In this document: positions 1 through 7,407 of the stretch, piece after piece
How the letters are laid out: every line of letters begins with the position of its first letter
How positions within the stretch are numbered: the first letter of the stretch is position 1
DNA from: Acidimicrobiaceae bacterium
Lineage (GTDB): Bacteria; Actinomycetota; Acidimicrobiia; Acidimicrobiales; Ilumatobacteraceae
Assembly: GCA_003154135.1 (NCBI GenBank)
Contig: PMCN01000296.1
Span: 25,625 to 44,979 of the forward strand
DNA length: 19,355 nucleotides
Reading direction: 5' to 3'
Made by a program: the position numbers and the translations under genes
Notes under the pieces: model-generated
Databases searched by the model: none
The model's input: the letters and a program-made list of their open reading frames with translations, nothing else
Told to the model about the DNA's origin: nothing

Positions 1-260
1 TGTACTTCAACTACTTCTACGACCTCATCGACTGCGAACCCGAGGACGAGAACGACAAGTACTACTTCCCGATCATCAACATCATCTGCGAGGAGACGTT
101 GCGGTTCGGCGGCTCGATCGTGCACCACCACGGCATCGGCAAGGCGCGTGCGCCGTGGGTGCGCGAGGAGTACGGCTCGTCGTTCGCGATGCTGGCCACG
201 CTGAAGCACGCCTTCGACCCCAACGGCATCATGAACATCGGGACCATCATCCCGCGTTGA
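1..260 (+). CDS. FAD-linked oxidase, C-terminal fragment (AGPS-like)
   Basis: The 5' end lies outside the window; the frame is open from base 3 to the TGA at 258-260, giving 86 residues. These match the C-terminal cap of FAD-linked oxidases of the vanillyl-alcohol oxidase / alkyl-dihydroxyacetone-phosphate synthase type. The HHHGIGKAR block sits in a GGSIVHHHGIGK context, followed by an acidic-aromatic stretch and the typical ending FDPNGIMNIGT. In AGPS-type enzymes the HHH region lines the active site near the flavin. The family contains both ether-lipid synthases and alcohol or phenol oxidases, so the substrate cannot be named from this fragment. The gene converges on the NlpC/P60 gene with 3 bases between the stops, leaving no room for a private terminator. 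Confidence 0.85.
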   Translation, partial: YFNYFYDLIDCEPEDENDKYYFPIINIICEETLRFGGSIVHHHGIGKARAPWVREEYGSSFAMLATLKHAFDPNGIMNIGTIIPR

Positions 261-263
261 CGC

Positions 264-1481
264 TCAGCCCGGGCGGGCGACTCCGACGACGGAGCCCCAC
301 TTCACGTTCGAGAGGTGCACGACCGCTCCGGTGTGCGGCGCGTCGATCATCTGCCCACCGCCGACGTAGATGCCGACGTGGTGGATGGGCGAGCCGAAGA
401 ACACCAGGTCGCCCGGTTGTGCGTTGGAAGGCGCCACATGCGGGAGGCTCTCGAACTGCGCCTTCGAGTAGTGCGGCAGGCCGACGCCCGCCTGCGCCCA
501 CGACCACATGGTGAGGCCGGAGCAGTCGAAGCCCCGCGCCGGCGTGGCCTGGAAGGCGACGTACGGGGTGCCGAGCACGCTGTATGCGGCTGACACGGCG
601 ATGCCGGCCTTGCCCGACACCGGGGGAGGCGGCGGGTAGGTGGTGGTGCCGCCGCCGTCCGACGTGCCACCACCGGTGCTGCCGCCGCCGTTGTTGCCAC
701 CGGTACCGGTACCTGTACCCGTGCCGGTACCCCCACCGCCGCGAGGTGTGCCGCCGGTACCTCCGGTGTTACCCGTGTTGCCGCCGGTGGCACCGCCGGT
801 GTTGCCACCCTGTCGCGCCTTCTGTGCTGCCTTCTCGGCCGCGAGCTCGGCCTGGCGGTCGGCCTCCTGCTGGACGGCCTCGCCGTACTTGGCCTGCGCC
901 GCGGCGGCCTTCGTGGTGTACTCCGCGATGAGCTTCTCGCCCTCGGTCTTCTTCGCGGTCAACGTGGCGATGAGGTCGGTGGCGTTCTTCTGCTCCCGCT
1001 GCAGCTTCGCCGTGTCGGCGTCGAGCTGGCGGATGAGCGACTGGAGATCGTCGGCGTTGCTGGCGCCGGTGTCGTAGGCGATGGCCGACAGCGCGTCGTA
1101 CTGCTGCGCCTGGCTGTAGACGGTGGCCGACGAGAAGAGCGGCGTCAGGCCCGACGAGTTGCCACCGACGAAGCGGCTGACGGCGATGTCGGTCATCGTA
1201 CCCTGCAACAGGTTCAGCTGGGCCTGCTCGGCATCGACCCGAGCCGAGCTGTCCTTGATCTGGACGTCGAGCGCAGCTTTCTGGTCGAGCGCGGCGCCGT
1301 ATTGCTCGTCGAGGTTGGCGATGCGGTCGTTGAGCGAGACCAGTTCGGCAGCGAGCTTGTCGACCTCCGCCTTCTGGTCGGTCACGCCGTCGGCGTGCGC
1401 CGGCGGTGCGCCTGCTACGAGGCTCGCGACCAGGATGGCGACCGCGGCGGCGCGAGCGGTGACCCGCCGTGAGAACGTCAT
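264..1481 (-). CDS. Secreted NlpC/P60 peptidoglycan endopeptidase with coiled coil
   Basis: 405 residues. Residues 1-30 form a signal peptide: Arg-rich start, hydrophobic core, AHA cleavage site. Residues 33-220 are an Ala/Glu/Lys-rich predicted coiled coil like that of RipA-type proteins. Residues 224-281 are a Gly/Thr/Asn low-complexity linker ending in a run of five prolines. Residues 290-405 are the NlpC/P60 domain with Cys320 in DCSG, His368 in HHVGIY and His383 in APHTG, a complete Cys-His-His triad. The family cleaves the D-Glu/meso-DAP bond of peptide stems outside the membrane during cell separation. The ATG at 1481 was chosen because the signal peptide begins there; the frame stays open far upstream only because it runs antisense through the acyltransferase gene. 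A TAGGAT hexamer 7 bases before the ATG may be a leaderless -10. Confidence 0.93.
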   Translation of the reverse strand: MTFSRRVTARAAAVAILVASLVAGAPPAHADGVTDQKAEVDKLAAELVSLNDRIANLDEQYGAALDQKAALDVQIKDSSARVDAEQAQLNLLQGTMTDIAVSRFVGGNSSGLTPLFSSATVYSQAQQYDALSAIAYDTGASNADDLQSLIRQLDADTAKLQREQKNATDLIATLTAKKTEGEKLIAEYTTKAAAAQAKYGEAVQQEADRQAELAAEKAAQKARQGGNTGGATGGNTGNTGGTGGTPRGGGGTGTGTGTGTGGNNGGGSTGGGTSDGGGTTTYPPPPPVSGKAGIAVSAAYSVLGTPYVAFQATPARGFDCSGLTMWSWAQAGVGLPHYSKAQFESLPHVAPSNAQPGDLVFFGSPIHHVGIYVGGGQMIDAPHTGAVVHLSNVKWGSVVGVARPG

Positions 1482-1488
1482 GACGGAA

Positions 1489-1518
1489 ATCCTACCATTG
1501 TGACGTTTGTGTTGCGAA
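1489..1518 (-). promoter_or_regulatory. Candidate promoter of the NlpC/P60 gene
   Basis: On the minus strand TTCGCA (1513-1518) and TAGGAT (1489-1494) are separated by 18 bases, and TAGGAT ends 7 bases before the ATG. That position suits a leaderless transcript starting at or next to the start codon. The AGGA inside the same hexamer could instead be a weak ribosome binding site. Confidence 0.35.
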
Positions 1519-1540
1519 GGCGCCGGCCATGTTTCGGCCG

Positions 1541-3751
1541 TCATCCCTGCAGGACAGGGGCGACGGCCGACTCGACCAACGGGGCGAGGAACTTCGACAT
1601 CGTGGCCGAGATGTGGTTGTTGTCGCGGTACATGATGATGTTGCCCTCGATGACGGGGCACTCGCTGGTGCCGCACAGCCAGTCGCTCGTCGACTGCAGC
1701 GTGCCGTTGTGCGCGGCGGCCACCTCGCGCTCGACCTGCAACCGCGACGTGTCGACGGCGCGTGCGCGTTGTGCGATGCAGTTGCGCACGCCGCGGGGGT
1801 TCGATGCGAGGCAGTTGGGCACCTCGTGGGCGGGCAACGGCGTGTCGCCGAAGAGCAGCAGCTTGCCGACGTTGGGCCGCAGCATGTCGAGGGTGGCGGT
1901 GAGGCCACGCCGCCACGCGGTGTCGGGGTCGACGCCGACGTCGCTGCCACCCGGGTCGTAGAAGGTGGACGACACGATGAGCAACTGCGGGTGATCGATC
2001 GCCAGCTGCGCGGACACGTTCTTGCGCCACGTGACGCACTCGGGGTCGAGGAACCGGCGCTTGATGCGCACGTCGGCGCTCGGGCACCCGCTCTTCACCA
2101 GCACCTCGAGCCGCCAGTGACGATCGGTGGCCACCTTCTGCAGTGCAGGGAACCACTGGGCCGCGTGCGAGTCGCCGAAGAGGGCGACGGTGATCGACGA
2201 GGTCGGGTCGCCGTAGATGCAGCTCTTGATCTGCGTGGTGCCGTCCTGCAGCACGCAGCCGTCGGAGTAGATGGATGCCTTGTCGCCGAGCGCACCCGTG
2301 ACGCTGGGTGTGGCGTTCGAGGGCACTGCGGTGATGCCGGCCGACTGGTCGAGAGCGGCGTGCTGCGCGGCTTCGAGCTGTGCGAGCGGTACGACCGGCA
2401 GCACGGCGGAGACCGATGTTGTGGGCCCTGCGGTGCCGGGGGTGGAGCCGACCGGTGTGGTGCTGTGCACCGTGGTGCCGGTGTCGCCGGGCAGCGTGGG
2501 CGCCGCGGCCGCGCCGCCACCACTGAGATCGTTGGGCAGGTTGATCATCACGATCGACGCGAACAGGCCGGTCACGACGAGTGCACCACCGAGCGCCAGG
2601 CTGCGCCTGGGGATCGTGGCCAGCCACTTCGATCCGCGCACCGGGTTCTCGACGAACCTGTACGACAGGGCCGCCATGCCCACCGAACCGGCGAGCACGA
2701 GGATGCGTGTGGGCGCCGAGAGCGGCCCGTACTTGGCGTCGAGCAGCACCAGCGCCGGCCAGTGCCAGAGGTAGATGCCGTAGGAACGCTGGCCCACCCA
2801 CACCATGGGGCGAATGCCCAACCACGCGGCGGGTTCGTTGAGGTTGCCGCGACCGGCAGCGCCCACGACGGCCACGGTGCCGAGCACCGGCAGCAGCGCG
2901 GCGTAGCCGAGGTTCATCGTGTCGTCGTACTTGAAGACCGAGTAGGCGATGGCCACCAGGCCCAGCCATGCGCCGGCGTTGCGCACGTTGAGCGGGATGC
3001 GCTTGTAGTACGAGGCGGTGAGGGCGAGGGCCGCACCGGCGAGGAGCTCCCACGCCCGGGAGGGGAGCAGGAAGAACGTGGGTGTGTGCGCCCACGGCGA
3101 GAACCACACGAAGGCCAGCAACGACTGGATGAAGAGCACGCCCATGATGAACAGCGCGTAGGCACGGATGCGCCGACCAACGCGCGTGAAGGCGTAGAGC
3201 AGGAACGGCCACACCATGTAGAACTGCTCTTCCACCGCGAGCGACCAGAAGTGCAGCAACGGGGTGGGTGTGGTCTGCGCGACGGCGTAGCTATCGCCCA
3301 TCGCGAACTTGATGTTGACGATGAACGCACTTGCCCACAGCGCGGTGTGGCCCAGTTCGACCTGCTTCAGCGGGTCGAGCATGAACCGGGCGGCGATGAT
3401 GGTGACGACCATCACCAGCAGCGAGGCGGGCAGCAGGCGGCGGGCGCGCCGGCCCCAGAAGCGGGGCAGCGCCTTGGTGCCACGCAGCAGCAGGTCTTTC
3501 ATCAGCAACGAGGTGATGAGGTAGCCCGACAGCACGAAGAACACGTCGACGCCGAGGAAACCTCCGCTCAACGGACCGATGTGGGCGTGGTACAGCAGCA
3601 CGACCAGCACCGCGAGCGCGCGGAGGCCTTCGATGTCGCGCCGGAAGCCGGTGGGCATGTCGGCCGCGAGGAGCTCGGCCTCGGTGCGCTCCGCATCATC
3701 ACGCGGCGGACCGGCGAGCCCGGGCCTGCCGCCCGTCTGCTGCGTTGTCAT
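1541..3751 (-). CDS. Membrane acyltransferase 3 with C-terminal SGNH domain (OafA/YrhL-like)
   Basis: 736 residues, the usual size for an AT3-SGNH fusion. The N-terminal half (about 36-405) is an acyltransferase-3 domain with roughly ten hydrophobic helices. It begins with RDIEGLRALAV, has the conserved His55 before GGFLGVDVFFVLSGYLI, and carries LHFWSLAVEEQFY at 167-178. A Pro/Thr/Gly-rich extracytoplasmic linker (about 408-450) leads to an SGNH hydrolase-like domain. There GDSH (526-529) supplies the Ser nucleophile and DNNH (710-713) the Asp/His pair. Such proteins move acyl groups, usually acetyl, onto extracytoplasmic sugars of cell-wall or surface polymers; the acceptor is unknown. It follows oleD on the same strand after about 110 bases. 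No good ribosome binding site precedes the ATG, but a five-codon upstream ORF overlaps it. Confidence 0.92.
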   Translation of the reverse strand: MTTQQTGGRPGLAGPPRDDAERTEAELLAADMPTGFRRDIEGLRALAVLVVLLYHAHIGPLSGGFLGVDVFFVLSGYLITSLLMKDLLLRGTKALPRFWGRRARRLLPASLLVMVVTIIAARFMLDPLKQVELGHTALWASAFIVNIKFAMGDSYAVAQTTPTPLLHFWSLAVEEQFYMVWPFLLYAFTRVGRRIRAYALFIMGVLFIQSLLAFVWFSPWAHTPTFFLLPSRAWELLAGAALALTASYYKRIPLNVRNAGAWLGLVAIAYSVFKYDDTMNLGYAALLPVLGTVAVVGAAGRGNLNEPAAWLGIRPMVWVGQRSYGIYLWHWPALVLLDAKYGPLSAPTRILVLAGSVGMAALSYRFVENPVRGSKWLATIPRRSLALGGALVVTGLFASIVMINLPNDLSGGGAAAAPTLPGDTGTTVHSTTPVGSTPGTAGPTTSVSAVLPVVPLAQLEAAQHAALDQSAGITAVPSNATPSVTGALGDKASIYSDGCVLQDGTTQIKSCIYGDPTSSITVALFGDSHAAQWFPALQKVATDRHWRLEVLVKSGCPSADVRIKRRFLDPECVTWRKNVSAQLAIDHPQLLIVSSTFYDPGGSDVGVDPDTAWRRGLTATLDMLRPNVGKLLLFGDTPLPAHEVPNCLASNPRGVRNCIAQRARAVDTSRLQVEREVAAAHNGTLQSTSDWLCGTSECPVIEGNIIMYRDNNHISATMSKFLAPLVESAVAPVLQG

Positions 3752-3765
3752 CTGCGTGCGACCAT
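3748..3765 (-). CDS. Possible five-codon leader peptide coupled to the acyltransferase
   Basis: An ATG at 3765 opens the short frame MVARR, whose TGA overlaps the acyltransferase ATG as ATGA. AGAGGA (3774-3779) lies 8 bases before this ATG, a better ribosome binding site than anything in front of the acyltransferase start. Termination followed by re-initiation would couple the two. A short ORF with these properties could arise by chance. Confidence 0.25.
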   Translation of the reverse strand: MVARR

Positions 3766-3779
3766 CCCGTGGTTCCTCT

Positions 3780-3794
3780 GCCTCCGGTGGAGGC
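3780..3794. terminator. Small GC hairpin between oleD and the acyltransferase gene
   Basis: GCCTCC and GGAGGC pair perfectly around a three-base loop, 67-81 bases after the oleD stop. No T-tract follows on either strand, so this is at best a weak or Rho-assisted terminator. It may also act in the acyltransferase leader RNA. Nothing else in the 109-base gap is recognisable apart from the short upstream ORF. Confidence 0.25.
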
Positions 3795-3860
3795 GTTTCG
3801 CCCGCAGCAGCGTAGTGCCGACCGCTCCGCGAAGGGCTGCATGCGCCCTCACCAGGCGCA

Positions 3861-4844
3861 TCAGGCGGGGTGGGCGACGAACCACTCGGCGAGCAGCGCC
3901 AGACCTTGGTCGATGCCCACCTGTGGTGACCAACCGAGGTCGTCGCGGGCCGGGCGCGGGTCGAACCAGTGCGCCGTACCGAGCTGCTCGGCCAGGAAGC
4001 GGGTGAGCGGTGGTTCGTCGGTTCGTCGGCCCAGCGCCCAGAGTCGTTCGACGACCGACCCTGCGCCCAGTGCGACGTGGAGCGGCACGTGTCGGGGCTG
4101 TGCGTGCACGCCGGCTGCGTGGAGGATGCCGAGGATCAGCTCGGCGACCGGGCGCGGCTCGCCGTTGGCGATGACGTACGCGGTGCCCACGCACGGCGCG
4201 CCCGGCGAGACGGCATCGAGCGCGGCCACCATCGCCGACGCGGCGTTGTCGATGTAGGTGGTGTCGATGAGCGCGTTGCCGTGACCGACGAGGGCGAGGC
4301 GGCCGGCTCGGGCGCGCTCGACGATGCGCCCCACCAGTTGGGTGTCGCCGGGTCCCCACACGAGGTGCGGGCGCAGCACCACCAGTGGCAGCTCGTCGCC
4401 CGCAGCGTGCAGCGCGAGTCGCTCGCCCATCGCCTTCGATTCGGCATAGAAGGCACCTGACCGGCCCGTCACCGCTGCGTCGGCGCCGGCACCGACGAGC
4501 GACCGGCCGGCATGGGCCACCGACGGGGTGGAGACGTGCACCACACGAGCGACGTCGGCGCGACGGGCGGCGTGCAGCACATGAGCGACGCCATCGACGT
4601 TGACGCCGTGGTACTCGGACCAGGCCCCCATCACGCCCACCTTGGCAGCACAGTGCACGACGGCGTCGCAGCCGTTCATCGCTCCCGCCACCGCGTCGGC
4701 ATCGCGCACATCGCCGAGCACCTGTGTGGTGTCGATGGGCGAGGCATGACGCTGCAGCAGCACCACCTGGTCGCCGCGACCGAGCAGCGCCTCGGCTGTT
4801 CGCCGCGCCAGCAAGCTGGTGCCACCGGTGACGAGCACCTTCAC
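3861..4844 (-). CDS. oleD: OleD-like 2-alkyl-3-oxoalkanoate reductase (extended SDR)
   Basis: 327 residues from a GTG start at 4844, with CGGGA about 8 bases upstream and 13 bases after the oleBC stop. OleD reduces the 2-alkyl-3-oxoacid made by OleA to the 2-alkyl-3-hydroxyacid with NADPH, the second step of long-chain olefin synthesis. It is an extended SDR with a Rossmann N-terminus, VSTPSV at 104-109 supplying the Ser/Thr, and Tyr133-Lys137 in FYAESKAMGE. Genome context is the strongest evidence for OleD over other NAD-dependent epimerase-like proteins, since it directly follows oleBC and oleA. The nucleotide-binding loop is odd. The usual TGxxGxxG reads TGGTSLLA at residues 6-13, so the second and third glycines are Ser and Ala. 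The frame is open further upstream, but that part only repeats the oleBC region in another frame. Confidence 0.87.
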   Translation of the reverse strand: MKVLVTGGTSLLARRTAEALLGRGDQVVLLQRHASPIDTTQVLGDVRDADAVAGAMNGCDAVVHCAAKVGVMGAWSEYHGVNVDGVAHVLHAARRADVARVVHVSTPSVAHAGRSLVGAGADAAVTGRSGAFYAESKAMGERLALHAAGDELPLVVLRPHLVWGPGDTQLVGRIVERARAGRLALVGHGNALIDTTYIDNAASAMVAALDAVSPGAPCVGTAYVIANGEPRPVAELILGILHAAGVHAQPRHVPLHVALGAGSVVERLWALGRRTDEPPLTRFLAEQLGTAHWFDPRPARDDLGWSPQVGIDQGLALLAEWFVAHPA

Positions 4845-4857
4845 GTCGAGTCCCGGC

Positions 4858-7407
4858 TCACCAGGGCAACCGGGCCCGCTCGCCGCGCAGCACGGCTCCC
4901 GCCCACTGCGCCACGAGCGTGCGGTCGATCTTGGTGTTGTGGCGGATGTCGACGGGCAACGTCGGCGCGACGAGCACGGCCGCGACCGGACACCCCACCG
5001 CGGCGCGCACGGCACTCGACAACGCCTCGTCGGCAAGACCGGCATCGGCGTCGACCTGCTCGACCAGCACGACCAGCTGCTGGCAGCCCGACGGGCCGAC
5101 ACCGACCGCGGCGCAGCGCTCGACACCGGGCACGAGTTCGACGGCTACCTCCACGGGCACGGGGGTGACAGGGCCGTGATCGGTGTGCACCACGTGCACC
5201 GAGCGACCCTCGATCCACAGCCGTCCCTCGCCGTCGAGCCGGCCGACATCGCCGGTGCGGTGCCAGCGCACACCTTGCTCGTCGACCGGGCGTGCGTCGT
5301 GCTCGGTGGCCCAGCGCCGGTCGTAGCCGTCGGAGCACCACGGGGCGCGCACCAGCACCTCGCCGGTGGTGCCCGCCGGCAGCAGCACGACGGGGCGGTC
5401 GGCGTGGAGGTCGAGCGGTGCGATGGCCACTTCGGCACCGGCGACGGGATGGCCGACGAGCACGCCTCGACCGTCGCCGCCGAGGCGGATGTCGACCAGC
5501 GACACATCGGCGACCGGCAGGCACTCGGTCATGCCGTACGGCGTGTGCAGCGCCGCGTGCGGGCACCGGCGCGACATGGCCTCGAGCGTGGCGACGGGCA
5601 CCGGAGCGCCGGCCGACAGCACCAGGCGCACGGCGGACGTGCGGGGGTCGATGCCACCCGACGTGCGCACCACGTTGGCCAGGGCGGCGGGCGAGGCGAA
5701 CACGATGGTCGCGTCGACCGACGCGCACGCTGCCCCCAGTGCATCGGCCGTGAGGCTGCCCGGCTTGGTGACGTCGACATCGGGGATGGTGGAGGCGATG
5801 CCGAGCGCTGGCCCGTACAGCGCGAACGGTGCGAAGGCCGCGACGAGGCGATCGGCCGCCGTGATGGCGTAGGTGGCGGCGAGCGCATCGCGCTGGGCGG
5901 CGAGCTGGCGCTGCGTGTAGCGCACGCCCTTGGCCGGGCCGGTGGCTCCAGAGGTGTAGAGCACAGCGGCAGGTTGGTCGGGCTGCGGCTCGGCCGGCAT
6001 CGCAGCGTCGGACCGCATCAGCTCGGCCAGCGTCGCGAGCGTTCCCGGCACTCGTCGGCCCACGGAGATCTGTCGCGCGCGGGGTGCCCAGCGCAGTGCG
6101 CGGGCCGCGGCGAGCGCGCTGGGCGGGCCGATCACCCACTGCACCTGCGCGCCGCGCACGGCAGCCCCGAGGCCGCGCAGGCCCAGGCCGCGATCGGCGA
6201 CGACGGTGACCCCACCGGCGCGCCACACGCCATAGATGGCTGCGAGGAGGTCGGCCCCGGCTGGGGTGAGCATGGCCACGCGGTCGCCTGGCTGCAGACC
6301 GAGCGCGCCGAGGCCGCGGGCGATGCCGGTGATGCGCTCGTGCAGCTCGGCGAACGACGTGCGCTCACCCGTCGCGCCGTCGACGAACGCGAGCTGGTAG
6401 CTGCCGGCCAGTGCATCGAGCGCGGCCCAGCCGGGCGCGTAGGCCGCTGAGGGCGCGATCTGCGCGCTCGACGGCGTGGACGGCTGCGGCGCGATCGCTT
6501 GCTCGCCGAGCCAGGTGTCGACGACGCCTGCGACATCGGCTTCCTCCGGCGACAGGTGGCCCACGCCGGCGAAGCGATGCTGGTCGGCATGGGGCATGCG
6601 GGCGGCGAGGTCGAGCGCGAACGAGTCGTCGAACACGGGGTCGGAGGCGCCCCAGACCAGCAGGGTGGGCGCGGCGATGCTGCCGAGCCGGGACGCCACC
6701 GCGTCGATGGCGGCCGCAGAAGGATGCGTGGCGTCGAACGGGACGTCGGCCACGAAGTCGGCAACGGAGGTGCGCCGCGCTGCCGACCGGTAGGGGGCGC
6801 GGAACGCATCACGTGACGTGCGTTCGACGCGCGACCACGAGAGCGCGAGCGTGCCGTCGACGAACATGCGCGTGCGCCGGCACACGGCGCCGTTGAGCGG
6901 CCCGCTGGCCGCGAGCCGGATGAGCCTCGGCGCGTGGCGGCCTGCGGGCACGGCGATGCCGGTGTTGCACAGCACCAGCGCCGCGAGACGGTCGGGATGG
7001 TCGACCGCCCAGCCCATCGACACGGCGCCACCCCAGTCGTGCCCGATGAGGATCAGCGGTCCGTCGAGGTGCAGCGCGTCGACGACATCACCGAGATCGG
7101 CCACTCGCTGCGCGTACCGCCGCACGGCCACCCGGTCGGACCATCCCATGCCGAGCTGGTCGACGGCCACGACCCGGTAGCGGTCGCCCAAGCGGTGCAT
7201 CACACGGTGCCACAGGTAGGCCCACGTGGGGTTGCCGTGCACGCAGACCACGGTGCCGATCGGTGTCGGCGGACCGTGGTCGAGCACGTGCCAGGTGTGG
7301 GTGCCGTCGGCGCCGGTGACCTCGACGGTTCGCGACCACGCCGGATCGATGCCCCACCGTCGCCACTGTTCGTCGGTGGGCAGCGCTCGCGGAGGGGTGG
7401 CGGTCAC
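4858..7407 (-). CDS. oleBC: OleBC fusion: beta-lactone decarboxylase plus beta-lactone synthetase
   Basis: 849 residues. The GTG at 7407 overlaps the oleA stop as GTGA; a second GTG one codon earlier is also possible. Residues 1-300 are an alpha/beta hydrolase of the haloalkane-dehalogenase-like OleB type: HGNPTW at 57-62, nucleophile Asp124 in GHDWGG, Asp256 in WGASDP, His284 in GVGHLS. After a Pro/Ser/Ala linker (about 301-322), residues 325-849 are an ANL-superfamily OleC domain. It has the P-loop YTSGATGPAKGV (484-495), YGMTE (624-628), RTGD (717-720) and Lys826 in RHNTKIDR. OleC closes the 2-alkyl-3-hydroxyacid to a cis-beta-lactone using ATP; OleB removes CO2 to give the cis-olefin. Fused OleBC proteins are known from Micrococcus-type actinobacteria. 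The oleA-oleBC-oleD order supports the call strongly. Confidence 0.93.
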   Translation of the reverse strand: MTATPPRALPTDEQWRRWGIDPAWSRTVEVTGADGTHTWHVLDHGPPTPIGTVVCVHGNPTWAYLWHRVMHRLGDRYRVVAVDQLGMGWSDRVAVRRYAQRVADLGDVVDALHLDGPLILIGHDWGGAVSMGWAVDHPDRLAALVLCNTGIAVPAGRHAPRLIRLAASGPLNGAVCRRTRMFVDGTLALSWSRVERTSRDAFRAPYRSAARRTSVADFVADVPFDATHPSAAAIDAVASRLGSIAAPTLLVWGASDPVFDDSFALDLAARMPHADQHRFAGVGHLSPEEADVAGVVDTWLGEQAIAPQPSTPSSAQIAPSAAYAPGWAALDALAGSYQLAFVDGATGERTSFAELHERITGIARGLGALGLQPGDRVAMLTPAGADLLAAIYGVWRAGGVTVVADRGLGLRGLGAAVRGAQVQWVIGPPSALAAARALRWAPRARQISVGRRVPGTLATLAELMRSDAAMPAEPQPDQPAAVLYTSGATGPAKGVRYTQRQLAAQRDALAATYAITAADRLVAAFAPFALYGPALGIASTIPDVDVTKPGSLTADALGAACASVDATIVFASPAALANVVRTSGGIDPRTSAVRLVLSAGAPVPVATLEAMSRRCPHAALHTPYGMTECLPVADVSLVDIRLGGDGRGVLVGHPVAGAEVAIAPLDLHADRPVVLLPAGTTGEVLVRAPWCSDGYDRRWATEHDARPVDEQGVRWHRTGDVGRLDGEGRLWIEGRSVHVVHTDHGPVTPVPVEVAVELVPGVERCAAVGVGPSGCQQLVVLVEQVDADAGLADEALSSAVRAAVGCPVAAVLVAPTLPVDIRHNTKIDRTLVAQWAGAVLRGERARLPW

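Noticed and set aside
264..3212. A 982-residue minus-strand open frame covering the NlpC/P60 gene and much more
   Set aside because: Its first 575 or so residues are Arg/His/Ala-rich shadow of the acyltransferase in another frame. The real protein begins at the signal peptide at 1481.
1529..4006. An 825-residue plus-strand open frame opposite the acyltransferase
   Set aside because: Low-complexity Arg/Gly/Glu/Gln-rich composition typical of the reverse strand of GC-rich genes; the opposite strand has a full domain match.
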